DNA from: Burkholderiales bacterium
GTDB lineage: Bacteria; Pseudomonadota; Gammaproteobacteria; Burkholderiales; Burkholderiaceae
NCBI GenBank assembly: GCA_947371645.1
Contig: CANBQJ010000038.1
Span: 1 to 22,355 of the forward strand
Direction of reading: 5' to 3'
Length of the DNA stretch: 22,355 nt
Made by a program: the position numbers and the translations under genes. Of the stretch, positions 15,006 through 21,848 are shown piece after piece (position 1 is the stretch's first letter; each line of letters starts with the position of its first letter). The notes beneath the pieces were generated by a model. That model searched no databases, was not told the DNA's origin, and worked only from the letters and a program-made list of their open reading frames with translations.

Positions 15006-17423
15006 ATGGCGGCCATGCACACACAGACCCCTTTGACACGACGGGCTGCCCGATGGGCGGCGCACCGCTGGTTGGCCGTGACGATGCTGGCCGGCTGCGG
15101 CGGCTGGGGGCCGAGCTTCGCTGCCACCGAAACGGCCCCGCCCACACCGACACCCGCGCTGACCCTGCAGATCGATGGCCAGGGCGCCGTGGTCTCGGCC
15201 GATCACCTCTTGTGCAAGGGGCCGACCTGCAGCACCGCCATCGCCCAGGGCACGGTGGTGCAGCTCACGGCCACGCCCGCCAGCGGCTGGCGCTTTGCCG
15301 GCTGGAGCGGCGCCTGCAGCAGCCGGGTGCCCCAGTGCACGGTGAACATGGCCGGCGCGCTGTCGGCCAGCGCCCGGTTTGTGGCCGACTACGCCCCCGT
15401 GGGCTGCGCGGTGCCACCTGGCAAGGTGGGCGCCACGCCGGTGATCGCCGCCACCCACCCCAAGGTGCTGCTCGGCCATGCCCTGACCGTGAGCTGCCTC
15501 AAGGAGCAGATCAAATCGCGCGAAGAAACCTACCGGCGCTTCCGCGAGTTCGTGGACGCGGAGCTGGCCGGCGGGGTCGACCAGTTCAAGCAGTTCGGCT
15601 ACCAGGACTGGTTTGCCGCCCTGGTCTGGCAGCTCACGGGCTACCCCGAATACCGCGACTTCGCCGTGGCCCGCATCGAGAAGTTCGTGCAGTCTGAAGA
15701 GGCGCGCATCGCCTCGGGCCAGGCCGCCGGCGTGGCCTTCGACAGTTACCTCTACGCGGGCAGCCGCCTGGGCAGCGTGGCGCTGGTCTACGACTGGTGC
15801 TTTGACAGCCTGAGCGCCACGCAAAGGGCCCGCTGGATCGCCTACATGAACCAGGGCGTCTACAACGTGTGGCACGAGAAGGACGCCAAGTGGGGCGGCA
15901 AGGCCTTCCCGTGGACGGGCTGGGCCAACACCGACCCCTACAACAACTACCACTACTCCTTCCTGCAGGCGACCATGCTGGTGGGCCTGGCCACGGCGGG
16001 CGACAACCCCCAGGCCGCCACCTGGCTGAAGGTGTTCAGAGACGACAAGATCGGCCAGTCCCTGGTGCCCGAGTTCAACCGCACGCTCTCCAGCGGCGGC
16101 TCGCTGGAGGGCACCAACTATGGCGTCGCCCTCAAAGACCTGTTCAAGGCCTACGGCTGGTGGGAGCGCTCCACTGGCGAACGCATCGCCGACCTCACGC
16201 CCCACACCCTGGGCAGCCTGGCCTGGGGCCTGCATCAGGTGGTGCCCACCACCGAGTCCCTGGTCAACCTGGGCGACCAGTCGCGGGACCACAACGCGCC
16301 CTTCTTCGACTACAACCGCGAGTTCCTGCTCAGCCTGATCGCGCTCTACCCGCGCGAGCGCCTGTCGGGCGCGGCCAAGCAGATGCTGCAGGCCTCCACC
16401 CTGCCGGCCATGGGCTATGGCATGGGGTCCGTCTGGGACTTCGTCTACAAGCCACCGGCGCTGCCTGAGGCCCGCCTGACGGACCTGTCCACCAGCTGGT
16501 ATGGCGTGGGCACGGGCGACCTGTTCATGCGCGCCGCCTGGGCCGACCCGAGCTCCGCGTTCGCGTCCTTCAAGTGCGGCTGGCTGGTGGAAAGCCACCA
16601 GCACTACGACCAGGGCGCCTTCCAGATCTACCGCGGCGAGTGGCTGGCGCCCACGGCCACCCGCTTCACCCGCAACGGGCTGGGCCCCAGCATCGACACC
16701 AACAACATGGCCTGGTTCAAAGACCCGGCCACGGGCGAGCCCATCCAGCAGACCAACCGCAATGGCGACGCCAGCACCTGCCAGATGCTGGCCGTGGCCG
16801 AGCACCCGCTCTACACCTATGCCGCCGCCCGCATCACGCCGGTTTACCACGCCAACCCGTTGATCGCCGGGCAGGAGCGCGAGTTCGTGTTCATCAAGCC
16901 AGGCACCTTCGTGGTCTTCGACCGCATGGCCGCCAGCTCGGCCAAGGTGCAGCGCGTGTGGTCCGTGCACCTGGGCACCCCACCGACCGAGGTGGCCGGC
17001 GACCGCCTGACCTTTGTCGGTGAGCGCGGCAACCGCATGGACGTCTACCGCGTGGCGCCGTCCGGCTTGCAGTACAACGTGGCGCCGCAGCGCTTTGCCA
17101 GCTCCAACCTGGACGTCGGCCAGTACCCCAACGCCAGGCGCGTGGACGTGACCGACACCAGTGGCGGCACCAGCAGCATCTTCCTGCACGTGATCGCCAC
17201 GGCCGCTGCGGGCGGCGCCACGTCGGTGCGCGCCGTGGCGGCCTCGCCGGCCACGGGCCAGACGGGGGTGCGCATCGAGCTGGCAGACGGGCGGGTGGCC
17301 ACGCTGCGCTTCGCCAACGCCCAGCCAGGTGGCACCCTGGAGATCACGTCCGCCAGCGGCACGGTGGTGAGTTCAGGCGCCTTGCCCAACACCGTCACCC
17401 CGCCGCCCTTGTTCAAGCCCTGA
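15006..17423 (+). CDS. Lipoprotein with InlB-repeat-like domain and heparinase II/III-like lyase
   Basis: This encodes 805 residues. The N-terminus has a lipoprotein signal with the lipobox LAGC (acylated C31). Residues about 48-115 form one divergent InlB-B-repeat-like domain (GQGAVVSAD ... CKGPTC ... VVQLTATPASGWRFAGWSGAC). An alpha/alpha-toroid-like region (about 135-480) carries WANTDPYNNYHYSFLQA and GGSLEGTNYGVALKDL. A beta-sandwich region (about 510-780) has the HxHxDxG-type motif SHQHYDQGAFQIYRGEWLA (H531, H533, D535). This layout matches heparinase II/III-type polysaccharide lyases and their relatives, which cleave uronate-containing polymers by beta-elimination. The substrate is unknown. 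The start at 15006 or 15015 is needed to give the lipobox at the right distance. Outer-membrane attachment is inferred. No sugar transporter, SusCD pair or other carbohydrate enzyme is next to it. The 3' end overlaps the histidine kinase gene by 51 bp. Confidence 0.75.
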   Translation: MAAMHTQTPLTRRAARWAAHRWLAVTMLAGCGGWGPSFAATETAPPTPTPALTLQIDGQGAVVSADHLLCKGPTCSTAIAQGTVVQLTATPASGWRFAGWSGACSSRVPQCTVNMAGALSASARFVADYAPVGCAVPPGKVGATPVIAATHPKVLLGHALTVSCLKEQIKSREETYRRFREFVDAELAGGVDQFKQFGYQDWFAALVWQLTGYPEYRDFAVARIEKFVQSEEARIASGQAAGVAFDSYLYAGSRLGSVALVYDWCFDSLSATQRARWIAYMNQGVYNVWHEKDAKWGGKAFPWTGWANTDPYNNYHYSFLQATMLVGLATAGDNPQAATWLKVFRDDKIGQSLVPEFNRTLSSGGSLEGTNYGVALKDLFKAYGWWERSTGERIADLTPHTLGSLAWGLHQVVPTTESLVNLGDQSRDHNAPFFDYNREFLLSLIALYPRERLSGAAKQMLQASTLPAMGYGMGSVWDFVYKPPALPEARLTDLSTSWYGVGTGDLFMRAAWADPSSAFASFKCGWLVESHQHYDQGAFQIYRGEWLAPTATRFTRNGLGPSIDTNNMAWFKDPATGEPIQQTNRNGDASTCQMLAVAEHPLYTYAAARITPVYHANPLIAGQEREFVFIKPGTFVVFDRMAASSAKVQRVWSVHLGTPPTEVAGDRLTFVGERGNRMDVYRVAPSGLQYNVAPQRFASSNLDVGQYPNARRVDVTDTSGGTSSIFLHVIATAAAGGATSVRAVAASPATGQTGVRIELADGRVATLRFANAQPGGTLEITSASGTVVSSGALPNTVTPPPLFKP

Positions 17424-18902
17424 GGCCAGGGGCAACCAGAGCTCGAAGCAGGCGCCCTGCCCCGGCGTGGGGGGCGCGTCGGCCAGGCTCAGCTCACCGC
17501 CCATGCGCTGCATCAGCCCGCGGCTGATCACCAGCCCCAAGCCCACGCCCTCCACCTGGCTGTGCTCGGCACCCAGGCGGTTGAAGGGCTCGAAGAGTTG
17601 CGCGCGCTGGGCCGCACTGAGTCCCGGCCCCTGGTCGCGCACCTGCACCTGCAAGCGCTCGCCCACGCGACTCAGCTGCACCTGCACCTCGCCATGCACA
17701 GGCCCGTACTTGATGGCGTTGCTCAGCAGGTTGAGCATCACCTGCTCCAGTCGCTGGGGGTCAGCCTGGGCTGGCACAGGGGCCTGGGCGCCGTCTGCCA
17801 CATCGGCCACCAGCCGCACGCTGCGCCCCAGGGCCAGTGGTGCCACCAGGTCCATGGCCTTGCCCACCAGCGCCACCACGTCCACCTGCGCCAGCTGGAT
17901 GCGGATGTCACCCGACTCGATGCGGGCGATGTCCAGCACCTCGTTGATGAGGCCCAGGAGGCTGTGGCCGGCCATGTGGATGTAGTCCAGCTTGTTGCGC
18001 TGGTCGGCGCGCAGGTTGCCGCTCTCGTGCATGCGCATCAGCTGCGCAAAGCCCAGGATGCCATTGAGCGGCGTGCGCAGCTCATGGCTCATGCGCGACA
18101 GGAAGGCGCTCTTGGCCTGGTTGGCACGCTCGGCGGCGACCTTGTCGCGCAGGCTGGCCTCCAGTTGCTTGCGCTCGGTGACGTCGGCCAGGTAGCCGTG
18201 CCACAGCAGGTCACCGTCGGCGTCGCGCCAGGGGGTGGCGTGCAGCTCCCGCCAGGCGTCTTCGCCACCCAGGCTCACGCGAAACTCGCTGCGCCAGGGG
18301 GCATCCTGGGCTGCGGCCTGGTGCAGTGCGGCCAGCAGGCCGGCACGGTCATCCGGGTGCACGGCCTGCCAGACGGGCCCGGCGTCGTGCTGAACCTGGT
18401 GCGGGTGCACGCCCAGCAGCGCCGACATGCTCTGGCTGGCGTAAGCAAACGCCATGGGGCCCTGTTTGGGTTGGCTGAGTTGAAACAGCATGCCGGGGGC
18501 TTCGTCGGCGGCGCGCTTGGCCATCAACAACTGGTATTCAAGCCGCCGGCGCTCCTGGATGCGCTGGAAGGTGCACACCACCACCGCCTGGCCGCCCTGC
18601 ACCACGCGCCGGGCGCACATCAACGCGTCCATGCGCTCGCCGGACGCGTGCTGCAAGGTGACGGCCGCCTCTTCCACGTCGCGGCCCAGGCGCAGCACCG
18701 GGTAGACGTAGCTGTGGTACATCAGGCTGGCAGCGCGCGACAGGATGCGCTTGAGCGGCTGCCCCTGCAAATCAGCCGGCGTGCCCACGCCCAGCCAGCC
18801 CGCCAGGCAGGCGTTGAGGCCCAGGATCAGGCCCTCGTCATTGAGCTCGACCAGGCCGCAAGGCAGGTGGTCCCAGGCGTCCAGACCCTGGCTCAGCCTC
18901 AC
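17373..18902 (-). CDS. PAS-PAS sensor histidine kinase paired with RsbQ-like hydrolase
   Basis: This encodes 509 residues from a GTG at 18902 that overlaps the hydrolase stop (GTGA). A GTG at 18953 is an alternative start but would lie well inside the hydrolase gene. Domains in order: PAS 1 (about residues 11-98, beginning DHLPCGLVELNDEG, with RILSRAASLMYHSYVYPVLRL); a short coiled linker; PAS 2 of the PAS_3 type (about 135-245, ending YLADVTERKQLE); HisKA with SHELRTPLNGILGF (H273); and HATPase_c with N box LLSNAIKYGP (N395), G1 DQGPG (423-427) and G2 GVGLGL (452-457). No membrane segment is present, so it is a cytoplasmic sensor. PAS 1 resembles the PAS of Bacillus RsbP, the partner of RsbQ. 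No receiver domain is fused and no response regulator gene is adjacent. The last 17 or so residues are low-complexity and antisense to the lyase gene. Confidence 0.9.
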   Translation of the reverse strand: MRLSQGLDAWDHLPCGLVELNDEGLILGLNACLAGWLGVGTPADLQGQPLKRILSRAASLMYHSYVYPVLRLGRDVEEAAVTLQHASGERMDALMCARRVVQGGQAVVVCTFQRIQERRRLEYQLLMAKRAADEAPGMLFQLSQPKQGPMAFAYASQSMSALLGVHPHQVQHDAGPVWQAVHPDDRAGLLAALHQAAAQDAPWRSEFRVSLGGEDAWRELHATPWRDADGDLLWHGYLADVTERKQLEASLRDKVAAERANQAKSAFLSRMSHELRTPLNGILGFAQLMRMHESGNLRADQRNKLDYIHMAGHSLLGLINEVLDIARIESGDIRIQLAQVDVVALVGKAMDLVAPLALGRSVRLVADVADGAQAPVPAQADPQRLEQVMLNLLSNAIKYGPVHGEVQVQLSRVGERLQVQVRDQGPGLSAAQRAQLFEPFNRLGAEHSQVEGVGLGLVISRGLMQRMGGELSLADAPPTPGQGACFELWLPLASGLEQGRRGDGVGQGA

Positions 18903-19765
18903 AGCGTGGCGCCACCCATCGTGAACGAAGGTGTGGCGGCGATCGGCGCCCACGTCGGCATGTCTTCATGCAGGCAGGCCAGCACCTCTTCGGGGTGGCT
19001 CAGGTGCGGACAGTGGCCGGTCGCTTTCAATTGCCACACTGCGGCATCGGGCATCTGGCCCTGCATGTAGCGGCCCACGACGTCGGGGGCCACAGCGTCG
19101 TCCGCGCACTGCAGGATCAGCGTGGGCACCGTCACCTGCGGCAGCTGTGCACGCAGGTCGCTGAGGAACACCTGTTTGGCGAAGTGGCGCACGATGGCCG
19201 GGTCGCCCTGGCAGATGCTGTGCGCCAGCTCTTCGCGCAGGTGGGGCTGGTCGTCGTTCTTCATGGCCACGGGGGCAAAGAAGCTGGCCCAGCCGATCAT
19301 GTTGCGGTCCATCATCTCCAGCAGCTCCAGCACGTCTTCACGCTCGAAGCCACCGACGTAGTCCGGCGGGTCGTTCACGAAGCACGGGTTGGGCGCCAAC
19401 ATCACCAGGCGGTGAAAACACTCGGGCCGCGCGATGGCCGCCAGCATGCCGATGGAGCCGCTCACCGAATGCCCCACGAACACCACCGGGCCCGTGCCTT
19501 GGGCGTCGATGATGCTCAGCAGGTCGCGGGCGTGGTCTTGCAGGCCCTGGTAGCGGTCGGGCCGCCAGTGGCGGGTCTCGGAGCGGCCGCAACCCATGTA
19601 GTCAAACAGCAGCACCTGGTGGGTTTCGGCCAGGCTGGGCGTCACGAAGCGCCACATGCGCTGGTCGCAGCCAAAGCCGTGACCCAGCACCACCACCGGG
19701 TCTTCGGGGCGCTGACGCTGGCCCCAGGTGTGCACATTGAATCGCTTCAGCAGCTCACTGTCCAT
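18899..19765 (-). CDS. RsbQ-like alpha/beta hydrolase (PAS-module partner)
   Basis: This encodes 288 residues from an ATG at 19765 with a strong GAAGGGAG site (19773-19780). Catalytic triad: S100 in FVGHSVSG, D223 in LQCADD, H251 in ATGHCPHLSHP. The order and spacing match Bacillus subtilis RsbQ (S96, D219, H247), as do GHGFGCDQRMW, LFDYMGCGRS, NPCFVNDPPDYVGGFE, MIGWASFFAP and TVPTLILQCADD. RsbQ is a cytoplasmic hydrolase that the PAS domain of RsbP needs to respond to energy stress; it is thought to make or deliver a small hydrophobic ligand. Here it lies directly upstream of a PAS histidine kinase with a 4-bp start/stop overlap, so the two are translationally coupled. Plant D14/KAI2 receptors share this fold and some motifs, but the overall signature is closer to RsbQ. 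Confidence 0.93.
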   Translation of the reverse strand: MDSELLKRFNVHTWGQRQRPEDPVVVLGHGFGCDQRMWRFVTPSLAETHQVLLFDYMGCGRSETRHWRPDRYQGLQDHARDLLSIIDAQGTGPVVFVGHSVSGSIGMLAAIARPECFHRLVMLAPNPCFVNDPPDYVGGFEREDVLELLEMMDRNMIGWASFFAPVAMKNDDQPHLREELAHSICQGDPAIVRHFAKQVFLSDLRAQLPQVTVPTLILQCADDAVAPDVVGRYMQGQMPDAAVWQLKATGHCPHLSHPEEVLACLHEDMPTWAPIAATPSFTMGGATL

Positions 19766-19779
19766 GCCACCACTCCCTT

Positions 19780-19798
19780 CTTGCAACCGGTGTGCAAG
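19780..19798. promoter_or_regulatory. Dyad directly upstream of the RsbQ-like gene's ribosome binding site
   Basis: CTTGCA-ACCGGTG-TGCAAG is a perfect 6-bp inverted repeat whose edge overlaps the ribosome binding site of the RsbQ-like gene by one base. It is well placed for an operator or for an RNA hairpin beside the binding site. No matching regulator is known to me. Confidence 0.5.
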
Positions 19799-19810
19799 TC
19801 GTTTTCACGT

Positions 19811-19835
19811 GGTGCCCGGCAGTCGGCCCGGCACC
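19811..19835. other. Strong hairpin between the GST and RsbQ-like genes
   Basis: GGTGCC/GGCACC arms are extended by GG/CC with one bulged base. The loop is 8 nt. There is no T-run in either direction, so it may be a factor-dependent end for the GST transcript or a processing/stabilising hairpin ahead of the RsbQ-like gene. Confidence 0.45.
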
Positions 19836-19923
19836 TGAGTGGGAGCGGGTCAGCGCTCGGCGTTGATCACCCCCTGTGCCCCGTTTCTATCACATGGACA
19901 TGGGGCTGCCAAGGCGACAAGCC

Positions 19924-20586
19924 TCAACCCTGGGCCCGGGCGGCGGCCATGGCCAGCGCCTGAGCCGCCTTGCGGTCCGTGGCGACTTTCTGGGCCGTGG
20001 GGCGCGCTTCGATCAGCTTGACGTAGGCCTTCCAGTCGATGCCGGCGGCGGCCACCAGGTCCTCGCCGCACACCACCTTGCTGGCCAGTGCGGCCAGCGG
20101 CAGGCTGACGTAGACGGCGCAATCGGCCAGGGTGAAAGCGTCGCCGGCCGCGTAGGGCGCGAAGGCAGCCAGCCGCTTGAAGGCGGCCAGCTTCTTGACC
20201 AGGTCCTCACGGACGCGCTCGATGAACTTTTCCGGCAGGGTGGCGCCGAAGAACGCCTGCGGGTAGAGCTGGCGGGCGCAGAGCTCGACGTGCACGTCCA
20301 TGAAGGTGATGAGCTCGCGCAGCTTGGCGGCCTGCCAGGCATCGGCCGGCATCAGCGCGGGGGTGGGCCAGCGCGCTTCGATGTATTCGGCGATGGCCTG
20401 GCTCTCGCACAGGAAGCCGTGCTCGGTCTCGATCCAGGGCACCTTGCGCAGCGGCGAGCCCTGCTCGGCCACCGGGCCACCGCCCATGGGCACGGTGACC
20501 TCTTCAAAGTCCACGCCCTTTTCCAGCAAGATCAGCTTGACCTTGTTGTGGTAGTTGGACAGCGAAAAGCCGTAGAGCTTGATCAT
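19924..20586 (-). CDS. Glutathione S-transferase family protein
   Basis: This encodes 220 residues from the ATG at 20586, supported by a GGAG site; ten codons of open frame upstream are not GST-like. The N-terminal thioredoxin-fold domain (about residues 1-78) starts MIKLYGFSLSNYHNKVKLILLE and has the cis-Pro loop RKVPWIE and the glutathione gamma-Glu-binding ESQAIAEYI. The C-terminal helical domain (about 88-215) includes AAGDAFTLADCAVYVSLPLA, the conserved N-capping/hydrophobic staple region. The protein is cytosolic and probably conjugates glutathione or reduces peroxides or disulfides. The subclass and substrate are not clear. It lies 56 bp after the lipase gene and 158 bp before the RsbQ-like gene on the same strand. 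There is no obvious functional link to either. Confidence 0.92.
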   Translation of the reverse strand: MIKLYGFSLSNYHNKVKLILLEKGVDFEEVTVPMGGGPVAEQGSPLRKVPWIETEHGFLCESQAIAEYIEARWPTPALMPADAWQAAKLRELITFMDVHVELCARQLYPQAFFGATLPEKFIERVREDLVKKLAAFKRLAAFAPYAAGDAFTLADCAVYVSLPLAALASKVVCGEDLVAAAGIDWKAYVKLIEARPTAQKVATDRKAAQALAMAAARAQG

Positions 20587-20642
20587 GCGGGGGTCTCCAG
20601 CGTGCGCACGCCACATCGGCGCCGGGCCATTCTAGGTGCGGC

Positions 20643-21707
20643 TCAGCCCCCGGCCGCTTGCAGCCTTTGCACGTGCTGCAGGTAGACCTCGCCCACGTCC
20701 ACCGTGTCGGGCGTGAAGCCCATCAGCTGGCGGACGACATGGAAGTGGTTGAGCGGCAGGTCGTCGCGCACCACCTCGCCCAGGTGGCTGGCGCAGCGGC
20801 CCACCAGGCCATCGTTGTCGGCATCCTGCGTGAAGACATGGCCCGTGATGGCCATGACCTGATCAGCCAGGCTGTACCAGCGGCCCCAATGTCCCACGCC
20901 GGCATAGCTGTAGTAGCGCACGCCGTTGACCTCGTGGGCGCCCTCGCCGCAAGGGCTGTCGGGCACGCCTGCGGGGTAGCGCTGGTTGAAGGCCAGCGCA
21001 CCCGGGGTGGACAAGGCCGCCACCGTGGCAGGCAGGTTGATGGGCCATTGCGTGCCGGCCATGGCGTTGACGCGCCCGCCTACAAAGGCGCCGAATGACA
21101 TCACGGCCTGGGCCAACCAGGGGCGCTCGGTCTCGGCTTGCAAGAGCCAGTCGGCCACTTCAGAGCCCCGGTTGGGCCCGGCGATGGACGTCACCGAGGC
21201 GACCAGGTCAGGGCGTTTGGCGGCCACGTAGCGCGCCGCCATGCTGCCCTGGCTGTGCCCAATCAGGTGCACCTTGCCGCCGCCGTGCGCCCGCACGATG
21301 GCCTCGACTTGAGGCAAGAGCTGCTGGCCGCGCAATTCGGAGTCATTGAAGGCAGACATGGCCGGCGTGTAGACCTCCACGCCGTGCGCGCGCAGGCGCG
21401 GCACCAGGTCGTACCAGTAGGACATGCCGAACACCGACTCGAAACCCAACATGCCATGCACCAGCACGACGGGGTAACGGGTGTGGGTGTTGCCGTCCGG
21501 GGCCGATGCCGGACCTGCCGCAGGCGCGGCGTTGGCCAGGGCCTCGCCGCTGGCCGGGTGCAGCAACTCGGCCTGTTCGCTGTAGGCGCTCGCCCGCTGC
21601 ACGCGCCAGGCCACCGTGGCCACGGCGATCAGCACGTACAAGAGCGGCAAGCCGACGATCAAGAGCAGGCTCAGCTTCAAGGCGCTCCGGGCGCGGCGCA
21701 AGGTCAT
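20643..21707 (-). CDS. Membrane-anchored triacylglycerol lipase/esterase (Pseudomonas-Burkholderia lipase family)
   Basis: This encodes 354 residues from the ATG at 21707; a GTG at 21719 is the alternative, and neither has a good ribosome binding site. An N-terminal hydrophobic segment (about residues 11-36, LSLLLIVGLPLLYVLIAVAT) has no clear signal-peptidase site and probably anchors the protein in the membrane. The lipase core begins YPVVLVHGMLGFESVFGMSYWY (oxyanion loop). The nucleophile is S152 in IGHSQGS, the Asp is in DADNDGLVG (D299) and the His in LPLNHFHVV (H321). Cys 253 and 305 match the single disulfide of Burkholderia lipases, and the Asp around 295-299 with LPLNH resembles their calcium site. 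Lipases of this family usually need a foldase (Lif) encoded next door; none is present here. Confidence 0.88.
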   Translation of the reverse strand: MTLRRARSALKLSLLLIVGLPLLYVLIAVATVAWRVQRASAYSEQAELLHPASGEALANAAPAAGPASAPDGNTHTRYPVVLVHGMLGFESVFGMSYWYDLVPRLRAHGVEVYTPAMSAFNDSELRGQQLLPQVEAIVRAHGGGKVHLIGHSQGSMAARYVAAKRPDLVASVTSIAGPNRGSEVADWLLQAETERPWLAQAVMSFGAFVGGRVNAMAGTQWPINLPATVAALSTPGALAFNQRYPAGVPDSPCGEGAHEVNGVRYYSYAGVGHWGRWYSLADQVMAITGHVFTQDADNDGLVGRCASHLGEVVRDDLPLNHFHVVRQLMGFTPDTVDVGEVYLQHVQRLQAAGG

Positions 21708-21734
21708 GGACAGGGACACAAAAGGCGGTGAGCA

Positions 21735-21773
21735 AAGAAAAACCGGCGCCAGCCTCTCACGGCGGCGCCGGTT
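21735..21773 (-). terminator. Rho-independent terminator of fbaA
   Basis: On the minus strand AACCGGCGCC and GGCGCCGGTT form a perfect 10-bp stem with a 13-nt loop, followed by TTTCTTT. It lies 76 bp after the fbaA stop codon and before the lipase start, so it separates the glycolytic gene from the downstream block. Confidence 0.88.
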
Positions 21774-21848
21774 GGCACATCAGCCGATGCCCCCAGGCTG
21801 GCACGGGCCCACCCAGGTCATCGGGATGTCAATCGATCAGGCCAGAGA

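Noticed and set aside
14871..17189. A 772-codon open frame on the minus strand opposite the lyase gene
   Set aside because: Its product is His/Gly/Ala/Arg-rich low-complexity sequence with no domain, as expected for the antisense frame of a high-G+C gene. The plus-strand frame has clear domains.
19853..19893. A plus-strand promoter (TTGATC ... TATCAC)
   Set aside because: No plus-strand gene lies downstream; it would only run antisense into the GST gene. Spacing is also too long.
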